Source: Desulfosediminicola flagellatus
GTDB lineage: Bacteria; Desulfobacterota; Desulfobulbia; Desulfobulbales; Desulfocapsaceae
DNA: 64,000 nt
Direction of reading: 5' to 3'
Assembly (NCBI RefSeq): GCF_005116655.2
Contig: NZ_CP050698.1
Span: forward strand, 5,846,501-5,910,500
A program made the translations under genes and the position numbers. Below the pieces are notes generated by a model. It ran no database searches and was not told the origin of the DNA. It saw nothing but the letters and a program-made list of their open reading frames with translations. Shown here one piece after another: positions 34,061 through 42,370 of the stretch. Every line of letters starts with the position of its first letter. Within the stretch, counting starts at the first letter, position 1.

Positions 34061-35023
34061 TCAAACGGACGCCAACAACGTCTGAATGTCTTCGAGTTTC
34101 TCTTTCGCTCCAATATACCCTTCCTCAATGGCGTGCTCCACCCGATCAAAATTCATCATTTTCAGCTCGCCAAGACGTGGTTGGATCAGTATGTCCGGAC
34201 GGTCTACAGCCAAATTGATGCGGGTAATTCTCTCCTGCATTATACTGATGGATGTCATTATGGTTTCAATAATATCCGGGGCAACTGATAGGCGGCGCGA
34301 GGGATCAATGTTTGTAATGGGTTTATCCTTAAGTCCCCCCTCAGAGCCCGCATAAAAACTCATCATCCTTTCGAAGAGTTCATGGTTTTTTTTATTCTCT
34401 TCCGGGGATGGTAACTGCTCGGGCCCTGTAAGTATTTCACGATGAAACTGAGATTTGTGCGAAACTATTCTGCTATTCAAATCAACTGCTATAACAACCC
34501 CGGCACCCATTGCTCGTGCAACACCCACCGGTACCGGATCAACTACACCACCATCCACGAGCCAACGTCCTTTGATGCACACTGGTGCAAAAAGTCCGGG
34601 ATAGGACATTGTGGCTCGAAGCGCTTCAACAAGATTGCCGGTTTTTAATACAACTTTTTCTCCGCGTTCAAGATCCGTTGCCACCATCACCAGTGGAATT
34701 TCAAGTTCTTCAAAGGACTGCATGTCGGTATGCATTGAGAAGAGTTCGTGTACACGTCTTGAGCCGTTCAGTAGACCTGATCGGGGGAAGACTACATCAA
34801 GGTAGGAAAAAATCTTTTTGCCATTCATTCGCAGCAGGAACTCCTTCAAACTATGTATTTTCCCACTTGCATACAAAGCTCCGATATAGCCTCCAACACT
34901 GCAACCGGCAATGAAATCAATTGGGATATTGGCTTCCTCAAGTGCTTCGATGACACCAATATGAGCCCAGCCACGAGAAGCACCACAGCCCAGAACCAGT
35001 CCGACGGTCTTTGGGGATGACAT
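34061..35023 (-). CDS. Patatin-like phospholipase (RssA type)
   Basis: The 320-residue protein has the patatin features in order: the oxyanion Gly/Arg stretch VGLVLGCGASRGWAHIGVIE (residues 7-26), the nucleophile Ser in FIAGCSVGGYIGALYASG, and the catalytic Asp in WLVDGGVVDPVPV. This is the RssA/NTE-like group of cytosolic acyl hydrolases. The oxyanion motif has GCGASRG where GGGxxRG is usual. A GGAGG precedes the ATG. It lies 78 bp after the RelA-like gene and 103 bp before the Hsp20 genes on the same strand, suggesting a shared stress role such as membrane lipid turnover. Confidence 0.9.
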   Translation of the reverse strand: MSSPKTVGLVLGCGASRGWAHIGVIEALEEANIPIDFIAGCSVGGYIGALYASGKIHSLKEFLLRMNGKKIFSYLDVVFPRSGLLNGSRRVHELFSMHTDMQSFEELEIPLVMVATDLERGEKVVLKTGNLVEALRATMSYPGLFAPVCIKGRWLVDGGVVDPVPVGVARAMGAGVVIAVDLNSRIVSHKSQFHREILTGPEQLPSPEENKKNHELFERMMSFYAGSEGGLKDKPITNIDPSRRLSVAPDIIETIMTSISIMQERITRINLAVDRPDILIQPRLGELKMMNFDRVEHAIEEGYIGAKEKLEDIQTLLASV

Positions 35024-35101
35024 AATATGTCTGCCTCCATAAAAAAGTTATCCACCAACAATCCGCAGATCTATCCCGTCTTTTTTTAGCTACATCTACC
35101 G

Positions 35102-36538
35102 CTACAGCCCGGAGGCTGTCTGTAATGACAACACACCTCGAACATCTGAACTCAAGTCAGATGAGTGAGAATCATCTTCTCTGGAATCAACGACAGAAAT
35201 GATCTCAACTGAATCTCCATCTTTTAAGATATGCCTGAGACCTACCGTATTTCCATTGACCGTTACTCGATCTTTTGCAGAAACAGTCATGCCCACTTTC
35301 TGAAAATACTGCCTGAGTGTTGTGTTTTCAGGAAGTTGAATGATTCGCCCTTCCCTGCCAAAAATTACGATACTTCCCTCATGAACCTGTTGCTGAAGGA
35401 GTTGAAAAAACGCTTCCACATTTGGTGAAGAAGAATACGCTTCGGCTGACTCTTTGTATCCTGGAAATTTTTGTAAACGCTTTCCAGCAGCAAACGCCCG
35501 CCTCCGTCTCTTATACTGCCAGTGCGCTGCGATACCTGATTCGGATTCTTTATGCATACATTCAGTACGGATTTGAAATTCTATTGGCTTATAAGCAACA
35601 TCACGAACAGGGTACACACAGGTATGCAGGGACTGGTAGCCGTTTGCTTTTGGAGAGCCTATGTAATCATCGAAAGAACCGGGAATCGGTTGGAAATGCG
35701 AATGCAGAATCCCCAGAATCCGATAACATTCAGGGACAGTATGAACAATTATTCTGAGACCGATACGATCGAGAATAGATTCAAGACTTCTACCACAATG
35801 GTAAACTTTACAGTAAATACTATAAAGACTCTTGACCCTTCCCTGAATTTCCCCTTTGATTCCGTTTATTTTCAGCAAGCGGCGTATTACAGTTTTGATA
35901 AGGTCCAGGCATTGTTCATCCTCACTTGAAAGAGGTGCAACCTGTTCTTTAAGGGCAACATACATCTCTGGTTGAAGAAGCCTGAACGCGGCATCCTCCA
36001 GTTCCCGGCGCAATCTCCGAAGATTAAGCATGCTTGCAACCGGTACAGCATACAATAAAACATCATCAGCTATCGCAAGGCCATGTGAGTGTTCACCTGC
36101 AATAGTTTTTTTGAGCTCCAGTAAAAGAAATGAAAGCAATACGGTTGTCAGGCAGATATCAAGGGGGGAAGAGACACTCATTCTCTGCAGGTCTTTAAGA
36201 AAACATCGGTCTGAACTACTTTTGAAGGCTGGTTGATGTTCGAATTGTTTTAAAATCCTGGAGACTTTTTTTCCGAATTTTTTTTTGATAAAAGCAAGGG
36301 ATATGGAGTGCTCCCACAATACTGGTGCAATAAGGAAAGAGACTATTGCACTGGCATCCGCACCCTGATCAATCAGGATCTGTGCAACGCTGTTTATATG
36401 CGTAGCACCTTTAAAGGGATGGGCTTCGACAAGAAGGAGAGCTTCTTGAATAAGAAGAGCTTCTGAGTTGGTGTAACTATTTAAATTATTTAAAAGAGCA
36501 GTGTTTTTACAGTCTAACCCAGATGTAATTCTCCACAT
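35102..36538 (-). CDS. RelA-like (p)ppGpp synthetase with inactive HD domain and no C-terminal ACT region
   Basis: The 478-residue protein follows the RelA/SpoT order. The N-terminal hydrolase-type domain (about 25-190) has APVLWEH where the metal-binding His-Asp pair belongs, so hydrolysis should be lost as in RelA. The synthetase domain (about 210-345) keeps key residues: GRVKSLYSIYCKV, ILDRIGLRIIV, PKANGYQSLHT and EFQIRTECMHKESESG. A TGS domain (about 375-450; ENTTLRQYF ... LKDGDSVEII) ends the fold. The long zinc-finger/ACT part of full RelA (about 744 residues) is absent. It probably makes (p)ppGpp under a stress cue; how it is controlled without the C-terminal part is open. Confidence 0.88.
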   Translation of the reverse strand: MWRITSGLDCKNTALLNNLNSYTNSEALLIQEALLLVEAHPFKGATHINSVAQILIDQGADASAIVSFLIAPVLWEHSISLAFIKKKFGKKVSRILKQFEHQPAFKSSSDRCFLKDLQRMSVSSPLDICLTTVLLSFLLLELKKTIAGEHSHGLAIADDVLLYAVPVASMLNLRRLRRELEDAAFRLLQPEMYVALKEQVAPLSSEDEQCLDLIKTVIRRLLKINGIKGEIQGRVKSLYSIYCKVYHCGRSLESILDRIGLRIIVHTVPECYRILGILHSHFQPIPGSFDDYIGSPKANGYQSLHTCVYPVRDVAYKPIEFQIRTECMHKESESGIAAHWQYKRRRRAFAAGKRLQKFPGYKESAEAYSSSPNVEAFFQLLQQQVHEGSIVIFGREGRIIQLPENTTLRQYFQKVGMTVSAKDRVTVNGNTVGLRHILKDGDSVEIISVVDSREDDSHSSDLSSDVRGVLSLQTASGL

Positions 36539-37270
36539 ATCTCCCTCCCTTATACAACAAAGGAATATGACGGGTGAATTTAATACAGGTCGTAGTTTTC
36601 TATTTTAACACACGCTTACGCAATCGTAGAGGAAAGGACATGTCTTTCAGTTCCTCCACCCCGCGCTACTCTATTTATAAGGATATCGTATTTCGTATTC
36701 AAGTGTCAATATTAGCAGCATTTGAAAATATAGGCAGGTTCGCAACAATGCATACTTAAACAATGTTGAGGAAATCATTTCCAGATGGTAGCCCTGGCCG
36801 AAACTACCATACTTAAAGCGATTAAAAACACTCAGAAAAAAAGCGGCAAATCTGCTAACAGGTTTCCATCCTAAAGGTCATCAGGTGGTTCAAGATCGAG
36901 GCCACCTTGCAAATGATGCTGCTTAACCCCCAACCTGCAATGAATTTGGGTATGTCTGGCTTCAAATGTGTAAATGGAAAATACGATTAGGAAGTTGTCC
37001 GAGACAGCCAGTGAAACTACGTTGATTGATAATCAACATTTGTTCCTTCAGCTTTTTAGAGACCAACTTGCAACCATTTATAAGCGTTCTCGACACATAC
37101 CAACTTTCACGCCTCAAGACTCTAAAATAATTACCACTTTGTAGTTCTTGCATGTGTTTTTTTTCTTCTTAACGTCTCTACATAGTGAAGATTAGACATC
37201 CCTAACAAAACTTTCCTGCGTATTACCTCAAAAAAAACAGAAGACAATAAAAGACCCAAAGGAGGGTGAT
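36539..37270. other. Divergent intergenic region with possible insertion remnant
   Basis: About 730 bp between the RelA-like gene (minus) and the NifX-like gene (plus). At 36987-37008 TTAGGAAGTTGTCCGAGACA resembles an IS1182-type terminal repeat. GTTGATTGATAATCAAC (37021-37037) is a 7-bp-arm palindrome. Short frames at 36787 (plus) and 36962-37153 (minus) cannot be tied to a family. Promoters for both flanking operons should be here but none is clear. Confidence 0.4.
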
Positions 37271-37729
37271 ATGAAACTTTGCATAACCTCTACAGGAAGA
37301 GATATGGCAGCAATTGTGGACACGGCGTTTGGCAGGGCTTCCTTTTTTTTAATTATAGATACGGAAACCAAGGAAACGGAAGTCGTCGACAATAGTGCAG
37401 CCTCACAGACACAAGGGGCAGGGATCGCCGCTGCACAACTCATCACGAATAAAGGCGTTAACGCAGTACTGACTGGCTATGTCGGCCCCAATGCTTCTAA
37501 TGCTCTCCAACAGTCAGATATCATGATCTACGAAGGTCTCTCACCACAAGACACAGTTCAAGAGGCTCTGACTAAATTTACTCGAGGTGAATATCGCAAG
37601 GCTGAATCAGCTGCACCAGAAGAAGCACCTTTCAGACCCGGACAAGGAAGAGGACTTGGCCGAGGAATGGGGCGCGGGATGGGACAAGGTCACGGCCAAG
37701 GGCGCGGAAGATGCCGAAAAGTCAAATAA
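37271..37729 (+). CDS. NifX/NifB-type dinitrogenase iron-molybdenum cofactor domain protein
   Basis: The 152-residue protein has the Nitro_FeMo-Co fold (about 1-110): MKLCITSTGRDMAAIVDTAF, then QGAGIAAAQLITNKGVNAV, LTGYVGPNA and IMIYEGLSPQDTV. AGGAGGGTGAT before the ATG is an excellent ribosome site. A flexible Gly/Arg/Met-rich tail follows (GRGLGRGMGRGMGQGHGQGR). In other anaerobes such small proteins occur with MinD-like ATPases and are thought to handle Fe-S or metal clusters; no other nitrogenase gene is in the window. It overlaps the next gene by 19 bp, so it leads an operon. Confidence 0.9.
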   Translation: MKLCITSTGRDMAAIVDTAFGRASFFLIIDTETKETEVVDNSAASQTQGAGIAAAQLITNKGVNAVLTGYVGPNASNALQQSDIMIYEGLSPQDTVQEALTKFTRGEYRKAESAAPEEAPFRPGQGRGLGRGMGRGMGQGHGQGRGRCRKVK

Positions 37730-38655
37730 AGACATTGCAACCCGAAGTTCTTGCAGCCTATCATAAAAAGCGCTTCCAGACACCTGTGATTGGTGTAACA
37801 GGTGGCAAAGGGGGCGTTGGTAAAACGACTGTTGCCGTAAATATTGCCTGTGCCTTGGCAAATTTCGGGCATAAGGTTGCTTTGGTCGATGCCGATGTGG
37901 ATGCCCCTAATGCTGCAATTCTCATGGGTATGAGGTTGGACGACCCCGTCGATATTTTTATCACTGTACCGTATGTTGATCCAATACTCTGCACCAGATG
38001 TGGTGCCTGTATAGAAGCATGTCGCCTTAATTCTCTCTTTCTTCCTCAGAACAAGCCCCCCGTACTGCTCGGAGCATGTAATGGTTGCGAAGCCTGCCTT
38101 TTGGTATGCGAACCAAACGCCATACGCCGAGGTAAAAGAACAATCGGCACGACATATAAGACAACACAGGGGAATGTTGCTGTTTATACAGGTGAACTCA
38201 TACCATCACTTGAAGAAAGTGCAATTGTAGTAGACAGACTCAAGGTAAGAGTGTTTCAGGAAGCTGCGGATTTTGACCTCATTATTGTTGACACATCGCC
38301 TGGAGCACACTGCAATGTTATTAAAGCTTTGCAAGGTGCAGACATGGTGATAGCGGTGACAGAACCCACTCCACTTGGTGCTCATGACTTCGGACTCATC
38401 CTGGAACTCCTGGACATCTTGAAGCTTAAATGCACCGCATTTTTGAACCGGGCTGACTTACCTTCATCGAAGAAGTTTGAACAGGATATGACAGATACGC
38501 ATAACATAGTTTTTGAGACTAAACTCAATTGCGACGACTTACTCATCAAGAGTTATGTACATGGAAAGCCTTTTGTTACATTGTTTCCTGAGGCTGCAGG
38601 CGCCATGACGTTTATCCGGTTAGCTCAACACATTGCACACGAGAACCTGCCATGA
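37711..38655 (+). CDS. MinD-superfamily P-loop ATPase with inserted ferredoxin domain (first)
   Basis: The 314-residue protein has a deviant Walker A typical of MinD/Mrp (VTGGKGGVGKTTVAVN, about residue 32), the MinD Asp motif LVDADVDAPNAAI, and an inserted two-[4Fe-4S] ferredoxin (about 93-140): CTRCGACIEAC and CNGCEACLLVC. The second cluster ends in CEP rather than CP. A switch motif IIVDTSPGAH follows. Proteins of this form couple ATP hydrolysis to Fe-S cluster transfer or insertion. Overlaps with both neighbours (19 bp and 4 bp) mark tight co-expression with the NifX-like and second ATPase genes. Confidence 0.9.
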   Translation: MPKSQIKTLQPEVLAAYHKKRFQTPVIGVTGGKGGVGKTTVAVNIACALANFGHKVALVDADVDAPNAAILMGMRLDDPVDIFITVPYVDPILCTRCGACIEACRLNSLFLPQNKPPVLLGACNGCEACLLVCEPNAIRRGKRTIGTTYKTTQGNVAVYTGELIPSLEESAIVVDRLKVRVFQEAADFDLIIVDTSPGAHCNVIKALQGADMVIAVTEPTPLGAHDFGLILELLDILKLKCTAFLNRADLPSSKKFEQDMTDTHNIVFETKLNCDDLLIKSYVHGKPFVTLFPEAAGAMTFIRLAQHIAHENLP

Positions 38656-39539
38656 AGGAAATCGTGATACTCAGCGGTAAAGGGGGCGTTGGCAAATCAT
38701 CTATTGCTGCATCACTTGGTGTTATCCTGGCCAGGAAATATACAGTGGTGCTAGCCGATACAGATGTAGATGCGCCTAACCTTAACTTGGTCCTTGGGGC
38801 AAAACTACGAAACTCTGAAGAGATAGCAGCATCCTCCAAGGCATGTATCGATTATGACAAATGTATTGGCTGTATGATGTGCAAAGATGTTTGTAAATTT
38901 TCATCAATATGCGGCGCGGATAAACCTGTAATTATTCCTTATTCCTGTGAAGGGTGTGGCGCATGCTCGTTAATATGCCCGGAGAAGGCCATTGAGATAC
39001 ATGATGTAGTTAATGGGCAGCTCAATATTTTTGATACAGTAAACATGTTACTTGTTACCGGTGAACTGCACATAGGGGGATCCAGTTCGGGTCATATCGT
39101 AGATATCGTTAAAAAGAGAGCAAGGCTGGAAGCCACGAATTCCCATGCAGAAATACTCCTTACTGACGGGCCTCCAGGAATTGGCTGTCCCGTCATCGCC
39201 TCACTCAAAGGTGCTGATTATGTGATTCTGGTAACCGAGCCGACACCGGCAGCGCTTAATGATTTAAAACGGGTCGTGGAGGTCGTAAAACATTTCAAAA
39301 TTCCTCTGGGCATAACGCTGAACAGATCCGATATCCATCTTGAGTCGCAGAGAGCAATACGACAATTTGCTGATGAAAACGGGTATTTCATACTCTCAGA
39401 AATACCTTATGACAACAGTATGCCAATGGCTGTGGCGAACGCGCAACCAGTGATCTCAGCCTACCCTTCAGCTCCCGGGTCGTTGGCATTACAAACGTTG
39501 GCAGAGGTTTTGTCTGAGAAAATCACTGAACAGGTATAG
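38652..39539 (+). CDS. MinD-superfamily P-loop ATPase with inserted ferredoxin domain (second)
   Basis: The 295-residue protein resembles its upstream neighbour: Walker A LSGKGGVGKSSIAASLG (about 8-24), LADTDVDAPNLNL, then ferredoxin motifs CIGCMMCKDVC and CEGCGACSLICP (about 70-110) and the switch LLTDGPPGIGCPV. The start codon overlaps the previous stop (ATGA). Such pairs of ATPases are common in anaerobes and probably work as a heterodimer in metal-cofactor assembly. Their client here is not shown by sequence; the neighbouring NifX-like and Mrp-like genes point to Fe-S metabolism. Confidence 0.9.
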   Translation: MKEIVILSGKGGVGKSSIAASLGVILARKYTVVLADTDVDAPNLNLVLGAKLRNSEEIAASSKACIDYDKCIGCMMCKDVCKFSSICGADKPVIIPYSCEGCGACSLICPEKAIEIHDVVNGQLNIFDTVNMLLVTGELHIGGSSSGHIVDIVKKRARLEATNSHAEILLTDGPPGIGCPVIASLKGADYVILVTEPTPAALNDLKRVVEVVKHFKIPLGITLNRSDIHLESQRAIRQFADENGYFILSEIPYDNSMPMAVANAQPVISAYPSAPGSLALQTLAEVLSEKITEQV

Positions 39540-39590
39540 AAAACTCCTGGAATGACGAAAAATTTAATTCAGTCTCACGAGGCAATTCTA

Positions 39591-40628
39591 ATGGATGAGA
39601 AGCAGATCATAGAATCCCTGCAGTTCGTTCTGCATCCAAAATTGAAAAAGAGTCTCATCGATATAGGCATGATTAAAAACATCTCCGTAAAAGGCGGTGC
39701 AGTTACACTCGATTTGGCTCTAAAAAGCGAACGTTCGCCCCTGAGAAAAGTATTAGTAGCTCAAATAGAGAAAGCAGTGGGGGCTTTGCCCGGTGTTTCT
39801 TCTGTACAGGTGGGCATCATTACTTTGAGTCGGGAAGAGTTTGAAAAAATATTTCCCAGAGCTCCGTTGAAAGGTATTGAAAATGTAACACATTTTTTAG
39901 CGGTGGCGAGCGGGAAAGGAGGTGTGGGTAAAACGACGGTCGCTGTAAATTTGGCTCTGGCTCTTGCTCAACATGGGCTAAAGGTAGGGCTTATGGATGC
40001 CGACATTTATGGGCCCAGCGTGCCGTTGATGTTGGGTATTACCGAGACCTTGGCCCAGAAGGACAATATGATAATTCCCAAAGAAAAATATGGATTACGA
40101 ATTATGTCATTGGGAATGACTGCCTCCAGCAACGAAGCCTTTATCTGGCGGGGTCCTCTGGTTTCCAAGATGATTCATCAGTTGTTTGATCAGGTGAATT
40201 GGGGAGAACTCGATTATCTGGTTATAGACCTTCCCCCCGGAACCGGAGACCCTTCAATTGCAGTTGCAAACGCAATCCCACACTGTTCAATTCTCATGGT
40301 AACAACGCCTCAGGAAGTTGCCTTGGCAGATGTCAGGCGAGCCATTGAACTCTTTCATAAAACGGGACAGACAATCGTAGGCCTGGTTGAAAACATGTCG
40401 TATTTCATCTGCAGTCATTCGGAACAACCAATTGAAATATTTGGACACGGAGGCGGAGAGAAACTCCAGGAAGAAACAGGTATTCCCCTATTGGGTACAC
40501 TGCCAATTGACCTTGAGTTGCAGCAGGGTGGTGACTCTGGAGTTCCATTACTGGTCTCATTACCGGACTCTGCAACTAGTAATATTTTTCGGACAATAGC
40601 AAAGAAAATAGCAGACCAAATGCATTGA
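39591..40628 (+). CDS. Mrp/NBP35-type Fe-S carrier ATPase lacking the second CxxC cysteine
   Basis: I take MDEKQIIESLQ at 39591, with GAGG 8 bp upstream; an ATG at 39552 adds 13 residues ahead of the usual Mrp start. The 345-residue product has the DUF59/MIP18-like N-domain (about 1-85) and the P-loop domain: VASGKGGVGKTTVAVNLALA (about 105), LMDADIYGPSVP, FIWRGPLVSKM and LVIDLPPGTGDPSIAV. In Mrp proteins the cluster-binding motif reads CPxC after NMSYF; here it is NMSYFICSHSEQP, so one Cys is missing. ATP binding is probably intact but Fe-S carrier function is doubtful. It follows the second MinD-type gene in the same operon. Confidence 0.9.
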   Translation: MDEKQIIESLQFVLHPKLKKSLIDIGMIKNISVKGGAVTLDLALKSERSPLRKVLVAQIEKAVGALPGVSSVQVGIITLSREEFEKIFPRAPLKGIENVTHFLAVASGKGGVGKTTVAVNLALALAQHGLKVGLMDADIYGPSVPLMLGITETLAQKDNMIIPKEKYGLRIMSLGMTASSNEAFIWRGPLVSKMIHQLFDQVNWGELDYLVIDLPPGTGDPSIAVANAIPHCSILMVTTPQEVALADVRRAIELFHKTGQTIVGLVENMSYFICSHSEQPIEIFGHGGGEKLQEETGIPLLGTLPIDLELQQGGDSGVPLLVSLPDSATSNIFRTIAKKIADQMH

Positions 40629-40701
40629 TAGTCTTCAATAACCTTGAACATGAAAAACATGGAACCTTACAAATGACCTACTTCGTCTCGATTTCGATCA
40701 T

Positions 40702-40716
40702 GGTCATTAAATGACC
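40702..40716. promoter_or_regulatory. 15-bp palindrome upstream of the DsrC-family gene
   Basis: GGTCATT-A-AATGACC is a perfect palindrome with 7-bp arms, about 70 bp before the DsrC-family start. It has the size of a dimeric regulator operator. No matching copy was seen elsewhere in the window. Confidence 0.3.
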
Positions 40717-40787
40717 TTGATACGAGGAAAAACATACGGTTATCCATAAGTACATTACCTATGTATTCAACAATGGAGGTAAGGATA

Positions 40788-41138
40788 ATGGCTGAATTAG
40801 AATATGCAGGGAAAAAGGTCAGCATAGATAACAATGGTTTTTTAGTCCACCTTGACGACTGGAATGAGGACGTGGCTCAGGTACTTGCCAAACGTGAGGG
40901 AATGAGTGATTTAGATGATCATCAGATGGAAATCGTAAAATTCATGCGGGATTATTATAAAAAATTCAACGCATTTCCAATTTTAAGTTACGTCTGTAAG
41001 AACGTTCATCAGCCGAGAAATTGTGTTGCCGAGGCGTTCATCGACCCGATGAAAGCATGGAAAATCGCAGGTCTTCCGGAAGCGTCGCACATCCGATTTG
41101 AAACCGTTGATGAAAAACATTTTGTATTGGAAACATGA
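40788..41138 (+). CDS. DsrC/TusE-superfamily protein without the C-terminal cysteines (RspA-like)
   Basis: GGAGGTAAGGAT ahead of ATG 40788 fixes the start. The 116-residue protein has the DsrC fold signature: VSIDNNGFLVHLDDWNEDVA, then MEIVKFMRDYYKKFNAFP, and GLPEAS near the end. DsrC proper has Cys in the ACR position and Cys as the next-to-last residue of GLPKPTGCV. Here the first site reads AWK and the end runs GLPEASHIRFETV..., so both reactive cysteines are gone. Cys-less DsrC relatives (named RspA in published classification) are thought to be regulatory. Its place after the Fe-S ATPase operon (gap 159 bp) suggests linked function. Confidence 0.88.
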   Translation: MAELEYAGKKVSIDNNGFLVHLDDWNEDVAQVLAKREGMSDLDDHQMEIVKFMRDYYKKFNAFPILSYVCKNVHQPRNCVAEAFIDPMKAWKIAGLPEASHIRFETVDEKHFVLET

Positions 41139-41253
41139 AAGCCAGCATAGAGGCCATGTCTTCATGCTCTCATTAATGGAAATTTGGCTTATAAAGGATT
41201 GGTTACATGTAGAGCAAGGGTATACTCCTGAATGCTCCCCCCACTAATCAAGC

Positions 41254-41928
41254 CTATATCTTCTGAGTTCTTAGGCGATTATCCCCTGTGGTTTTGCGGC
41301 AACGTATAAGTTTGCTTTTACCCGATGGGGTGTGTGATAGGGAGACGTCAGGGAAGATTCTCTCAAAAGGGGTAAGCCCTTGCTGTAAAAATTCCCGTGA
41401 ATCAGTTGGTCCCATCATCAGCATCCGTATATAAAATAGTATCTTGATTATGGGATGTTTTGGTATCTGATGCTCCATAATCAATACCTGTCCATCTGAC
41501 TTTACCACTCGTTTCATCTCCCAAAGAGCGCCTGTCCTGTCCTGCCCTTTCAATTCGTATAGAGCATGGGAACAACAAACGACATCAAAGCAATCATCAT
41601 TAAAAGACAAATACGCTGCATCCCCCTGGACAAGTACGATCCTGCTGGCCTTATCCTTGTGTTTTGCTTTATGCAGCATACCAGTAGAAAAATCATAACC
41701 TACTGCCAGGGCATCAGCATATTTTTCCGCGAAAGCAAGAACAACTGATCCGGTACCACAGCAGATGTCTAATATTCTCAAGTGCTTTTTCTTTTCTATT
41801 CCGACAGACTCAACCAGAAACCTGCGTGTCTCTTCTCTGTGGCGACCGCTATGGATTTGTATGAAAAAATCATAAAAATACGCAAAAACATTATAATATT
41901 TCTGTCGACCAGATCGTATTTTTGGCAT
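41254..41928 (-). CDS. Class I SAM-dependent methyltransferase
   Basis: The 224-residue protein has the Rossmann methyltransferase motifs: motif I ILDICCGTGSVVLAFA (about 52-67), the acidic loop VGYDFSTGMLHKAK, motif II/III VLVQGDAAYLSF and CFDVVCCSHALYE, and LIMEHQIPKHP. The N-terminus YYNVFAYFYDFF and fold resemble the UbiE/Coq5 group, but the substrate is not determinable. The last 20 residues are very basic (RCRKTTGDNRLRTQK). It stands alone, convergent to the DsrC-family gene and divergent from the MoxR operon. Confidence 0.87.
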   Translation of the reverse strand: MPKIRSGRQKYYNVFAYFYDFFIQIHSGRHREETRRFLVESVGIEKKKHLRILDICCGTGSVVLAFAEKYADALAVGYDFSTGMLHKAKHKDKASRIVLVQGDAAYLSFNDDCFDVVCCSHALYELKGQDRTGALWEMKRVVKSDGQVLIMEHQIPKHPIIKILFYIRMLMMGPTDSREFLQQGLTPFERIFPDVSLSHTPSGKSKLIRCRKTTGDNRLRTQKI

Positions 41929-42370
41929 AGTTGGACGTTTTTTAAGAATCCCTCGTTATATGAAATAAGTGTCCTGGTTCGTAATCCTGGAAAGTTGCAT
42001 ATCTCATATAAAACTATATCACAGATCAAAGACGATCTGGATCACCGATATACTCACAACTCACCTATCGCTGTTTGATTCCTTCTTGCCCCCGGGATCT
42101 GCCATGAAACTTAACACTTAACCACATGCAATTATTAACGTATTCACTCATCTCATCTCGTTATCTGCACAGAGGATCAAGGGCAATCAGATCCGCTTAT
42201 GACTGCAACAAATAGACAGTGACTTCATCTTCTCTCTGTAAGATTACAGCATTGTAATGGTTTTGAAAGTGATCGGTAATGTAGAGTGATTATAATTCGA
42301 TAGCGTTAAAATATTTCGATAAAAAGATAACAGAATATTCAATAAGCCATCATCTACATTGAGGATCGCG
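41929..42370. promoter_or_regulatory. Divergent region upstream of the MoxR/Bat operon
   Basis: About 440 bp without a supported gene. A consensus -10 TATAAT lies at 42291-42296, 75 bp before the MoxR start, without a good -35. A small palindrome TGTAAGATTACA sits at 42237-42248, just upstream, and might be an operator. Confidence 0.4.

Noticed and set aside
36962..37153. 63-codon minus-strand frame considered as a transposase fragment
   Set aside because: Its end crosses an IS-end-like relic, but the protein does not resemble IS1182 transposase and no other family is recognisable.
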